This document shows positions 1 to 6,490 of a stretch of DNA of 15,207 nucleotides, piece by piece. The stretch covers positions 1 through 15,207 of the forward strand of contig CAYYVJ010000051.1 in NCBI GenBank assembly GCA_964475115.1. Reading direction: 5' to 3'. Each line of letters starts with the position of its first letter. The first letter of the stretch is position 1. The position numbers and the translations under genes are program-made. The notes beneath the pieces are model-generated. The model was given only the letters and a program-made list of their open reading frames with translations, had not been told where the DNA came from and ran no database searches. This DNA comes from CAYYVJ01 sp964475115 (GTDB taxonomy: Bacteria; Bacillota; Clostridia; Lachnospirales; Lachnospiraceae).

Positions 1-539
1 TCTAAAAGTCTACCACTTAAATAGGAGGGCGCACTTTTTATCAATTCACCATAGTGTTTTGTACAAAACCCCTTTGATGAATTGTATAAATCTTTAAAAT
101 TCTTATCCTCTTTCCACAAATGGTAGATAGTAGCCATATAGCGGTTAAAAATTCTATTGGTTCTTTCGCAAACAAAACATGAGGATTCCAATTTATCAAT
201 ATAAGATGTTATAGGATTTTCTTTTGGCTTTTTAGAAAATCCTAGTTTCTTCCCCGGAGATTCTACCAACTTTTTTATATCCTTCGTTGTTTTCCCCATA
301 TGAGATTTTAATATTAAAGCTAAACCTAGTTTATTATTTTGTTCCCAAACCATATGCATATGAGGAGTACAAAAGCCCATACGGTCTGTCTCCATACGAA
401 CATCATCTTCCATATAACTTGCTCCCATAATATATTCTATGGAATTTAACTCTAGTGTTTTTTCCATTGAGCAGATGGGGCATTCACATTGGGTTTGAAA
501 ACCATCATTAACGGGAATTGAATATAGTTTTTCTTTCAA
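1..539 (-). CDS. DUF6062-like cysteine-rich protein, 3' end beyond window
   Basis: An open frame of about 179 codons starts at a TTG (537-539) and continues past the left edge. The TTG is chosen because a GAGGAG ribosome binding site lies 5 bases upstream, an in-frame TGA lies just before that site, and the next ATG is 25 codons further in. The protein begins LKEKLYSIPVNDG and has a CxCxxC cluster at residues 18, 20 and 23, then GFCTPHM. A second CxxC (SCFVC) and a second GFCTKHY follow, so the protein seems to contain two copies of a CxxC...GFCxxH unit that could bind metal. I recognise the pattern as the DUF6062 family common in Lachnospiraceae; its function is unknown. The gene follows the DUF2225 gene by 32 bases and is probably in the glnS operon. 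Family assignment is from memory of the motif, so it is moderate. Confidence 0.72.
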   Translation of the reverse strand, partial: MKEKLYSIPVNDGFQTQCECPICSMEKTLELNSIEYIMGASYMEDDVRMETDRMGFCTPHMHMVWEQNNKLGLALILKSHMGKTTKDIKKLVESPGKKLGFSKKPKENPITSYIDKLESSCFVCERTNRIFNRYMATIYHLWKEDKNFKDLYNSSKGFCTKHYGELIKSAPSYLSGRLL

Positions 540-571
540 TTTATCTCCTCATTAGGCACTTGATACTCAAA

Positions 572-1417
572 TTAATTATTTGCTCTTCTCTCTTCAAGCA
601 TAATATCTTTCAAGTCTCTTGCCTTATCTTTTAACTTGGCAGTTGCACTTCTAGATGTTATAACGGTACCTAAAATTTTAAGAGCCTGGTCTTTTTCTCC
701 TGATCTTCTAGCTAAGTCAGCAGTAACATATAAAAACGTCATCTCTTCCATTCCACAAATAGGGAAATCCTCTGTTTGCATAGCATTTACAAAGCCTTCA
801 TAGGCATTCTTAATAAATCCATTTTCTTCTTCCTGTAGTTTAGTAGCTTCCGCCTCATAGTTTTCCATGGCAGGGTCTAAACTTTCTCTTTTCCCCCTAA
901 TGAGCCATGCAATCTTTAAGCAAGTATAAGCTCTTTCACTTACCCTTGCTTTTTTAACTACAGAGTTTGCCAGTGCAAGCTTATGAAGCACGATAGATTC
1001 ATCATAAGTATATGTGATACCTGTAGTAGGTAATTCCTTAAATTGGGAAGAAATATTTTCCTTAATTAATTTTCTTTGAGCCGATGAAATGCCTTTGAAA
1101 AATCGACTAATAGCAGAATACCCACAATGAGGGCAAGCTATTACATCGTATTTTCCAGGGTCTACATTGGAATACTTAGGTCTTAAATCAGTATCTGTTT
1201 CTACTAATTTTGCCTTTCCACTTTTAACTGTCTTAGAATAGAATTTCTTCTCACAAGCAGGACATACTTGTGTCTTGTCGAAAAGCATATCTTCTTCTGT
1301 TTCAGCAATAATTGCTTTTTCTTCTTTTTTTTCAGCAACTTTCTCTTCTTCATATATGTCTATTTTATCTAAGTTAGATAAACCGAGACTTTCTAAGCCC
1401 GAGAATATATCATTCAT
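572..1417 (-). CDS. DUF2225 family protein
   Basis: The 281-residue product has two CxxC pairs, C52/C55 (VCPACEKKF) and C95/C98 (ACPHCGYSA), which together make a likely zinc ribbon. The helical C-terminal half (about 150-275) resembles TPR-like repeats. This is the layout of DUF2225 proteins of Firmicutes, whose function is not known. The first 45 residues are a charged Glu/Lys-rich extension ahead of the first CxxC. There is no signal peptide or membrane segment, so it should be cytosolic. The ATG at 1417 is preceded by an AGGAG element about 9 bases upstream. It starts 30 bases after the glnS stop, with no terminator between them, so the two are probably co-transcribed. Whether the link to glnS has a functional meaning cannot be told from sequence alone. 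Confidence 0.85.
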   Translation of the reverse strand: MNDIFSGLESLGLSNLDKIDIYEEEKVAEKKEEKAIIAETEEDMLFDKTQVCPACEKKFYSKTVKSGKAKLVETDTDLRPKYSNVDPGKYDVIACPHCGYSAISRFFKGISSAQRKLIKENISSQFKELPTTGITYTYDESIVLHKLALANSVVKKARVSERAYTCLKIAWLIRGKRESLDPAMENYEAEATKLQEEENGFIKNAYEGFVNAMQTEDFPICGMEEMTFLYVTADLARRSGEKDQALKILGTVITSRSATAKLKDKARDLKDIMLEERRANN

Positions 1418-1447
1418 CTTTCGTTCTCCTCTCTTTCATGTGTCGAC

Positions 1448-3121
1448 TTATTTTTCTAATTTAAAGGAACTTTTCAGTGACACAATACGATTAAATACTA
1501 GGTGGCCTGGTTTAGAATCTTTTGAATCGATACAATAGAATCCATTTCTTACAAACTGATAGCTATCTCCTACTTTTGCATCTCCTAAAGCAGGTTCTAG
1601 GTAACAATTTTCTAGAACTGTTAAGGAATTAGGGTTCAAGTTAAGCGAACCATCTTCATTTTCTTTGGACTCTTCGTTTACTATATTTTCATATAAGCGT
1701 ACTTCTGCCTTTACAGCATATGGAGCTGGTACCCAATGAATGGTTCCTTTTACTTTTCTATCTGTAAAACCACTTCCACTTTTTGTTTCAGGATCATAAG
1801 TACAGTGTACAACTGTTACATTTCCATCCTTATCTGTTTCAAAACTTTCACATTTTACAAAGTAAGCATTCATTAAACGTACTTCATTACCTGGGAATAA
1901 CCTAAAGTATTTCTTTGGAGGCTCTATCATAAAGTCTTCTCTTTCAATATAAAGCTCTCTGCAGAATGGAACCTGTCTTGTTCCCAATTCCGGATTCTCA
2001 GGATTGTTAGATGCTTCTACATACTCCACCTGACCCTCTGGGTAATTATCAATTACCAGTTTAATAGGATCAAGAACTGCCATAACTCTCGATTTCTTTA
2101 ATTTCAAATCTTCCCTAATACAATATTCAAGCATTGCATAATCTACAGAACTATTGGCCTTAGACACACCTACAAGTTCTACAAACATTTTAATAGACTC
2201 AGGAGTAAATCCTCTTCTTCTTAAAGCTGCAATAGTAACTAATCTAGGGTCATCCCAACCGTCTACAATTTTATCTTCTACTAGCTGTTTAATATATCTT
2301 TTTCCAGTGATTACATTGGTCAAATATAGTTTTGCAAATTCAATCTGCTTTGGAGGGTGTGGATATTCCAATTCATTTACAACCCAATCATAGAGAGGTC
2401 TATGATCTTCGAACTCTAAAGTACATAGTGAATGTGTAATACCTTCGATGGCGTCCTCAATAGGATGAGCGTAATCATACATAGGATAAATACACCAAGT
2501 ATCACCGGTATTGTGATGAGTCATGCGAGATATTCTATAAATTACTGGATCTCTCATATTCATATTTGAAGACTTCATATCAATTTTAGCTCTTAATACT
2601 TTCTCTCCATCTGCATAAACACCGTTTTTCATATTCTCAAACATTTCTAAATTTTCTTCTATTGAACGGTTACGATAAGGACTCTCTTTTCCTGGTTCTG
2701 TCAAGGTTCCTCTATATTCACGAATCTCTTCCGCGCTCAAATCACAAACAAATGCTTTTCCTTTTTTAATTAATTTAATAGCACCTTCATACATTTGTCC
2801 AAAGTAATCAGATGCAAAAAATAAACGATCTTCCCAATTAGCACCTAACCACTTTATATCTTCTAAGATAGAATCTACATATTCTACTTTTTCTTTCGTA
2901 GGATTTGTATCATCGAATCTCATATTGAATTTACCATTATACTTTTGGGCCATACCATAATTTAACAATATGGATTTTGCATGTCCAATATGAAGGTAGC
3001 CGTTTGGTTCAGGTGGAAATCTGGTTTGAACATGATCATAGTGTCCTTCTTCCAAGTCCTTCTCTATAATCTGCTCTATGAAATTCTTGGATACCACTTC
3101 TTTTGCCAATTCATTATCCAT
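1448..3121 (-). CDS. glnS: Glutaminyl-tRNA synthetase
   Basis: The 557-residue cytosolic class Ic enzyme charges tRNA-Gln with glutamine using ATP. The catalytic Rossmann domain opens with RFPPEPNGYLHIGHAKS, with the HIGH motif at 44-47. DTNP at 71-74 and the GWDDPRL and LRRRGFTPESI blocks near 290-310 are GlnRS signatures that separate it from GluRS. The C-terminal half (about 345-557) is the anticodon-binding beta-barrel region, and length matches bacterial GlnRS. The second ATP-binding motif, usually MSKR or KMSKS, reads ITGKR at 271-275; from memory, related clostridial enzymes share this form. The ATG at 3121 has an AAGGAGG site about 10 bases upstream. The enzyme suggests the organism can charge tRNA-Gln directly, which many Firmicutes cannot do. 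A promoter 44 bases upstream leaves a leader too short for a T-box. DUF2225 and DUF6062 genes follow in the same direction. Confidence 0.97.
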   Translation of the reverse strand: MDNELAKEVVSKNFIEQIIEKDLEEGHYDHVQTRFPPEPNGYLHIGHAKSILLNYGMAQKYNGKFNMRFDDTNPTKEKVEYVDSILEDIKWLGANWEDRLFFASDYFGQMYEGAIKLIKKGKAFVCDLSAEEIREYRGTLTEPGKESPYRNRSIEENLEMFENMKNGVYADGEKVLRAKIDMKSSNMNMRDPVIYRISRMTHHNTGDTWCIYPMYDYAHPIEDAIEGITHSLCTLEFEDHRPLYDWVVNELEYPHPPKQIEFAKLYLTNVITGKRYIKQLVEDKIVDGWDDPRLVTIAALRRRGFTPESIKMFVELVGVSKANSSVDYAMLEYCIREDLKLKKSRVMAVLDPIKLVIDNYPEGQVEYVEASNNPENPELGTRQVPFCRELYIEREDFMIEPPKKYFRLFPGNEVRLMNAYFVKCESFETDKDGNVTVVHCTYDPETKSGSGFTDRKVKGTIHWVPAPYAVKAEVRLYENIVNEESKENEDGSLNLNPNSLTVLENCYLEPALGDAKVGDSYQFVRNGFYCIDSKDSKPGHLVFNRIVSLKSSFKLEK

Positions 3122-3164
3122 CTATTTCATTCCTCCTTAATTGTGCTTTTTTCATAGTATTCCT

Positions 3165-3192
3165 ATCATACCATACTTCCTTTATTTGTAAA
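3165..3192 (-). promoter_or_regulatory. Predicted sigma-A promoter of the glnS operon
   Basis: Read on the minus strand, a TTTACA -35 box (3187-3192) and a TATGAT -10 box (3165-3170) are separated by 16 bases. Each matches the consensus at five of six positions. The expected start would give a leader of about 35 bases before glnS. The -10 box forms part of one arm of a 9-base inverted repeat (3162-3170 and 3203-3211) that brackets the -35 box. Confidence 0.6.
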
Positions 3193-3240
3193 AGAGTTTT
3201 TCTATGATAGGCTATAGAGCAAAGAGTTTCCTATGAAACG

Positions 3241-3286
3241 AAAAAGAGACGTGCATCCATTCCTCTATATCTTGGATACACATCTC
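3241..3286 (-). terminator. Intrinsic terminator after the PspC-domain gene
   Basis: In the minus-strand transcript, GAGAUGUGUAUCC (3286-3274) pairs with GGAUGCACGUCUC (3258-3246). This makes a 13-base-pair stem with two G-U pairs and a 15-base loop, followed at once by five U residues (3245-3241). It lies 16 bases after the stop codon of the PspC gene and separates it from the glnS promoter. The two G-U pairs form only in the minus-strand transcript, which supports that direction. Confidence 0.85.
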
Positions 3287-3301
3287 CCATAATCTTTTAT
3301 T

Positions 3302-3511
3302 TTATCGGTTATTGTTACTATAATCATAAGGCTCTTCCGGCATAACTATGGCGGCTATAATATACACAAGAACTCCTGCGCCGAAACATCCGAATAATGC
3401 AAATAGCAATCGCACTAATGTAACGTCTATATTAAGGAATTCTGCAATACCTCCACACACACCACATATCGTTCTGTTTCTGCTTGATTTATAAAGTTTC
3501 TTTGATTCCAT
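3302..3511 (-). CDS. PspC domain membrane protein
   Basis: This 69-residue protein consists almost entirely of one PspC domain. The signature RTICGVCGGIAEFLNID is followed by TLVRLLFALFG and a hydrophobic segment at about 32-57, ending in MPEEP. PspC proteins sit in the cytoplasmic membrane; in enterobacteria PspC works in the phage-shock envelope stress response. Short stand-alone copies are common in Firmicutes and their role there is not well defined. Two ATGs are possible. The one at 3511 is preferred because the GGAGG site is 8 bases upstream of it but only 2 bases from the ATG at 3517, which would add Met-Tyr. It has its own predicted promoter and a strong terminator, so it looks monocistronic, although no terminator was seen after the upstream 77-residue gene. 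Confidence 0.88.
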   Translation of the reverse strand: MESKKLYKSSRNRTICGVCGGIAEFLNIDVTLVRLLFALFGCFGAGVLVYIIAAIVMPEEPYDYSNNNR

Positions 3512-3566
3512 ATACATATCCTCCGTTTCCTTTCCTAAGTAATAGATTTCTTTTCATATATGATAT

Positions 3567-3595
3567 ATTATACAAGAAACTCAGAATTATGTATA
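3567..3595 (-). promoter_or_regulatory. Predicted promoter of the PspC-domain gene
   Basis: On the minus strand a perfect TATAAT -10 box (3567-3572) is preceded by TATACA (3590-3595), a four-of-six match to the -35 consensus, with a 17-base spacer. It lies 56 bases upstream of the chosen ATG and between this gene and the stop of the upstream small gene. No binding site for a stress regulator was recognised. Confidence 0.55.
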
Positions 3596-3642
3596 GTGAC
3601 GATTAACATTTACTTCCCATTACATTTGTCATAACATACCAC

Positions 3643-3876
3643 TTATTCTTCAAAATATTTTTCAGAATTTGGTATGATATCATTTACAAAAACATCTAGT
3701 AATTTCTCGTTTATAAGGAGTGTATTATCCAAACTAACCGTAACAAACTTTAAGACATTAAGATTTATTTTACCTTTTACTTCCCATGAAAGTCCCATGT
3801 AAGCCTGCTTAACACCTATTAATGCATCACATAATTTATCTAACCTTGAATCTAATTCCATAATTTGTTTTTCCAT
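3643..3876 (-). CDS. Hypothetical small protein, 77 residues
   Basis: I do not recognise this protein. It begins MEKQIMELDSRLDKLCDALIG and looks mostly helical and soluble, with charged heptad-like stretches at both ends, a single cysteine at 16, and no clear signal peptide or membrane segment. It is accepted as real because an AAGGAG site lies about 9 bases before the ATG, the gap to the neighbours is normal, and base use resembles nearby genes. It sits alone between the HD-domain gene and the PspC gene. The upstream 140 bases hold a 13-base direct repeat that may carry its promoter. No terminator was seen between its stop and the PspC promoter, so some transcripts may read through. It could be a regulator partner or an orphan of a lineage-specific family; nothing visible decides this. 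Confidence 0.65.
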   Translation of the reverse strand: MEKQIMELDSRLDKLCDALIGVKQAYMGLSWEVKGKINLNVLKFVTVSLDNTLLINEKLLDVFVNDIIPNSEKYFEE

Positions 3877-3907
3877 TTTTCTAATCTCCTTTTCAATTTT
3901 CTTACAT

Positions 3908-3960
3908 TTATATACAACAGGAAGTTAGCAAATTGACACATTCCCAATTATATACAACAG
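3908..3960. repeat. 13-base direct repeat pair upstream of the 77-residue gene
   Basis: TTATATACAACAG occurs at 3908-3920 and again at 3948-3960, exactly 40 bases apart. In the minus-strand sense each copy reads CTGTTGTATATAA and includes a -10-like TATATAA. Neither copy has a convincing -35 box at the normal distance. The pair could be two overlapping regulated promoters or two operator sites for the gene starting at 3876; the choice cannot be made from sequence. Confidence 0.5.
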
Positions 3961-3967
3961 AAAATCA

Positions 3968-4000
3968 GAGAAATGGAAACCTTGACCAGAAGATCAAGGT
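3968..4000 (-). terminator. Probable terminator after the HD-domain gene
   Basis: In the minus-strand transcript ACCUUGAUC (4000-3992) pairs with GGUCAAGGU (3987-3979). This gives a nine-base-pair stem with one G-U pair and a four-base loop. The following bases, UUUCCAUUUCU, are U-rich but interrupted, so termination may be partial. It lies about 20 bases after the stop codon at 4021, the normal position for a terminator. Confidence 0.55.
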
Positions 4001-4020
4001 ACACAATGGATTTGGAACGC

Positions 4021-4566
4021 TTATTCCTCATCTCCAAATAATTTATTAAAATAGGAAAGAAATTCTTCCTCAACACTTAAAAAGGCTCTTTCTGAAAAAT
4101 CAGGTTTTGTACATATGAAAGGTACAACTTCAAATAGCTTTGTTCCCATCAATTCAAAAAATTCATAATATAGCATTGCATCATCTATTTCACTAATTTG
4201 CTTTTTCTCTTCTTCGTTTAAGCTTGTAATACCATATCTTTCATATATCGCATGCTGAAGTCTTGCTTCTATATCATAATACTCACGTAGATTTTTCTTT
4301 ACTGGCCTAGTTATGTCTGAAATATAGCTCTCACTCGCATCATGAAGCAAGCAGGCAAGTTGAACCTTTTTCGAGTAACCTCTACTTTCAGCCTCTATAA
4401 AACAATTGATTGAATGTTGTGCCACTGAAAAAAATTGTTTGAGATGACCATTTGCCCTTGTCATAAGTGACAATGCATGTGCAATATCTAAAATTTTGAT
4501 ATCTTCTAGCCTAGGTTCTAATGGATAAAACTTTGTATTTGTATATGTTAAAATAAAATCTCTCAT
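4021..4566 (-). CDS. YfbR-like HD domain phosphohydrolase
   Basis: The 181-residue protein has the metal-binding HD set: H51 in FFSVAQHSI, H75-D76 in LLHDASESY, and D128 or D129 in EIDDAML. E79 and D84 in the same block match catalytic residues of E. coli YfbR, whose equivalent is LLHDASEVxTGD. YfbR removes phosphate from deoxynucleoside 5'-monophosphates. The N-terminal DIAHALSLMTRANGH block resembles a subgroup found in phages and Firmicutes, where a nucleotide-pool role is likely but the substrate is often untested. It is soluble with no signal peptide. The ATG at 4566 has AAGGAGG only four bases upstream, a short but usable spacing. It has its own predicted promoter and probable terminator and shares no operon. 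Similarity to phage HD proteins could hint at past transfer, but no other phage gene is nearby. Confidence 0.85.
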   Translation of the reverse strand: MRDFILTYTNTKFYPLEPRLEDIKILDIAHALSLMTRANGHLKQFFSVAQHSINCFIEAESRGYSKKVQLACLLHDASESYISDITRPVKKNLREYYDIEARLQHAIYERYGITSLNEEEKKQISEIDDAMLYYEFFELMGTKLFEVVPFICTKPDFSERAFLSVEEEFLSYFNKLFGDEE

Positions 4567-4607
4567 AATGCCTCCTTTATTTCTTTAGACTTCCAACTCA
4601 CTTTTAC

Positions 4608-4636
4608 ATTGTAACAAACTAGAGAAATATTGACTA
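4608..4636 (-). promoter_or_regulatory. Predicted extended -10 promoter of the HD-domain gene
   Basis: On the minus strand TGTTACAAT (4616-4608) is an extended -10 element, with TACAAT matching the consensus at five of six positions. A weak TAGTCA (4631-4636) lies at the -35 position with a 17-base spacer. An extended -10 commonly makes up for a weak -35. It is 42 bases upstream of the start codon. Confidence 0.5.
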
Positions 4637-4681
4637 GTATAAATTACAGTAGCACAAATAATAAGTATGTAAGAATATTGC

Positions 4682-4718
4682 AAAAAAAGATGTGAAAGCA
4701 TTTAGCTTTCACATCTTT
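4682..4718 (-). terminator. Strong intrinsic terminator closing the sugar/glycerol operon
   Basis: A perfect inverted repeat, AAAGATGTGAAAGC and GCTTTCACATCTTT, surrounds a five-base loop (4700-4704). In the minus-strand direction the stem runs into seven consecutive T residues (4688-4682). It lies 11 bases after the stop codon of the dihydroxyacetone kinase gene. Read on the plus strand it is followed by only three T residues and AT-rich sequence, so it is best viewed as a minus-strand terminator. Confidence 0.93.
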
Positions 4719-4729
4719 AAATTAATATA

Positions 4730-6490
4730 TTAACTTTTTAGAGCATTGGCAATCTCTGTAAAGATTACTCCTAAGGCAAAAGCACCAGCATCTGGATATC
4801 CAATACTTCTTTCACCTACTGTACCTGCTCTTCCCATACGTGCTACAATTTCCTCTGTTTTCTTTGCACCCTCTACAGCTTTTTCAGCACCAAGATGAAA
4901 TGCTTCAACAAAATCAGTAGAATTGCTAAGTGAAGACCATTGATTCCCACAGGGAACGAATGCATCAATCAGTGTTTTATCTCCAACAACCGCACCACGT
5001 CCAAAAGAGCGTTCTCCTGTTGATTGAATCCCTCTTATAGCCGCTTGTAACATGGAGGCAAACTCTTCGATGGTTAGTTCATTCTTGCCGATTACATCTT
5101 TACTTGCAGCTCGGAATGCAGCGCCCCAAATTGGACCAGATGCACCTCCACAATGCTCCATAATCACTAAAGAACAATAATCTAAGAAGGAACTGATCGT
5201 TAGATCCTCTATGCTAAGAATTGTCTTCCATTCTTCCTTTAGCTTCTTAAATCCTTTTGCCACGCTCATACCAAAATCTCCGTCGCCAGCATGAGCATCT
5301 AATTCACAAAATGGAACTTCATTTTTAATAATAATATGACTCATAACATCTATTACATATATCATATTTTCAAGAGATAGTTTGTCTCCAATTCTTGCAT
5401 ATTCATCTGCTGTTTCTATCTCATATGATACCTCTGCATCAGGTGTAGTAGCATTGAAAGGTTCAAAATACTCCATATTCATAGTTTCATCAATTGATTT
5501 GAAGGCAGGAGTATTACATGGAGCTTTTAATAAACTCTCTAATTCATCATCTAGCTTTAATATGGAAATCGATGCACCTTCCATATCAATACTCGTCATA
5601 TAATCACCCACCAAAGTATAGGCAACAAATATTCCTTTGTTATATAAGATACGATTAACAGATGCATTAAGTAAATATAACTCCATCTTAGGTGTTGCTC
5701 CAAAACCATTTATTAAAACCGCTACTCGCTCTTTTTGATTTCTAGCGCCTAAACTTAATTCCTTACACAAAGAATCTACCATTCTAAACGCTAATTCATC
5801 TGCACTCATAACATCACAACGTTTAATTCCTGGTTCTCCGTGGATACCTACACCATATTCCATTTCTCCTTCTGATAATACGAAGGTTGGAGTTCCTTTT
5901 GCCGGCACAGTACAAGAATTAAATGCAAATCCAATACTTTTTACATTCTTAATAGCCTGATTTGCTACTCTTTTTACTTCTGCTAGTGAATGTCCAAGTT
6001 CTGCACTTGCTCCTGCAATCTTATGAACAAATACCGTTCCAGCTACACCTCTACGTCCTACCGTATATAGACTATCTTGAACTGCGATATCATCATCTAC
6101 TTTTACATAATCTACAAGTATTCCATCCTCTGTTGCCAAGTGAGCTGCATTTTTAAAGTTCATGATATCGCCGCTGTAGTTTTTTACAATAAGTAAAACT
6201 CCTTGCTCTGTTGCCATTTCACGAATCGCATGATAAACCTGAATCTGGGATGGTGATGCAAACACATCACCGCATACTGCTGCATCTAGCATACCTTGTC
6301 CTACAAACCCAGCATGTGCAGGTTCATGTCCACTTCCGCCACCACTAATAAGACTAACTTTATTTTTATTTTTTTCTTTCCTACGGATCACTTTATATTT
6401 TGCTAATAATGTTAGTTCAGGATGTGCTAATACCATTCCATGACACATTTCCTTTACTACATTTTCTGGACTATTTATTATTTTTTTCAT
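4730..6490 (-). CDS. dhaK: One-chain dihydroxyacetone kinase (DhaK-DhaL fusion)
   Basis: This 586-residue protein fuses a substrate-binding DhaK domain (about 1-330) to an ATP-binding DhaL domain (about 365-586). This is the layout of ATP-dependent dihydroxyacetone kinases such as Citrobacter freundii DhaK, which make DHAP; PTS-dependent kinases have separate subunits. In DhaK, GGGSGHEPAHAG (50-61) and GIHGEPG with H217, the residue that binds the ketone covalently, are present. In DhaL, D398, D403 and D405 in LDAHAGDGDFG match the magnesium ligands, and CGGASGPIWGA follows. The ATG at 6490 is preferred over one at 6496 because the GGAGA site is about 7 bases upstream of it, and because its ATG overlaps the TGA of the dehydrogenase gene (ATGA), which suggests translational coupling. 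With that dehydrogenase it would convert glycerol to DHAP for glycolysis. Related kinases can accept other short ketoses, so the substrate is inferred. Confidence 0.93.
   Translation of the reverse strand: MKKIINSPENVVKEMCHGMVLAHPELTLLAKYKVIRRKEKNKNKVSLISGGGSGHEPAHAGFVGQGMLDAAVCGDVFASPSQIQVYHAIREMATEQGVLLIVKNYSGDIMNFKNAAHLATEDGILVDYVKVDDDIAVQDSLYTVGRRGVAGTVFVHKIAGASAELGHSLAEVKRVANQAIKNVKSIGFAFNSCTVPAKGTPTFVLSEGEMEYGVGIHGEPGIKRCDVMSADELAFRMVDSLCKELSLGARNQKERVAVLINGFGATPKMELYLLNASVNRILYNKGIFVAYTLVGDYMTSIDMEGASISILKLDDELESLLKAPCNTPAFKSIDETMNMEYFEPFNATTPDAEVSYEIETADEYARIGDKLSLENMIYVIDVMSHIIIKNEVPFCELDAHAGDGDFGMSVAKGFKKLKEEWKTILSIEDLTISSFLDYCSLVIMEHCGGASGPIWGAAFRAASKDVIGKNELTIEEFASMLQAAIRGIQSTGERSFGRGAVVGDKTLIDAFVPCGNQWSSLSNSTDFVEAFHLGAEKAVEGAKKTEEIVARMGRAGTVGERSIGYPDAGAFALGVIFTEIANALKS

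Noticed and set aside
3122..3301. T-box riboswitch ahead of glnS
   Set aside because: The predicted leader is only about 35 bases and no conserved T-box sequence or antiterminator pairing was found. The hairpin at 3241-3286 lies upstream of the promoter and ends the PspC transcript.
3933..3960. Plus-strand promoter starting with TTGACA at 3933-3938
   Set aside because: There is no -10 box at a 16 to 18 base distance and no plus-strand gene downstream.
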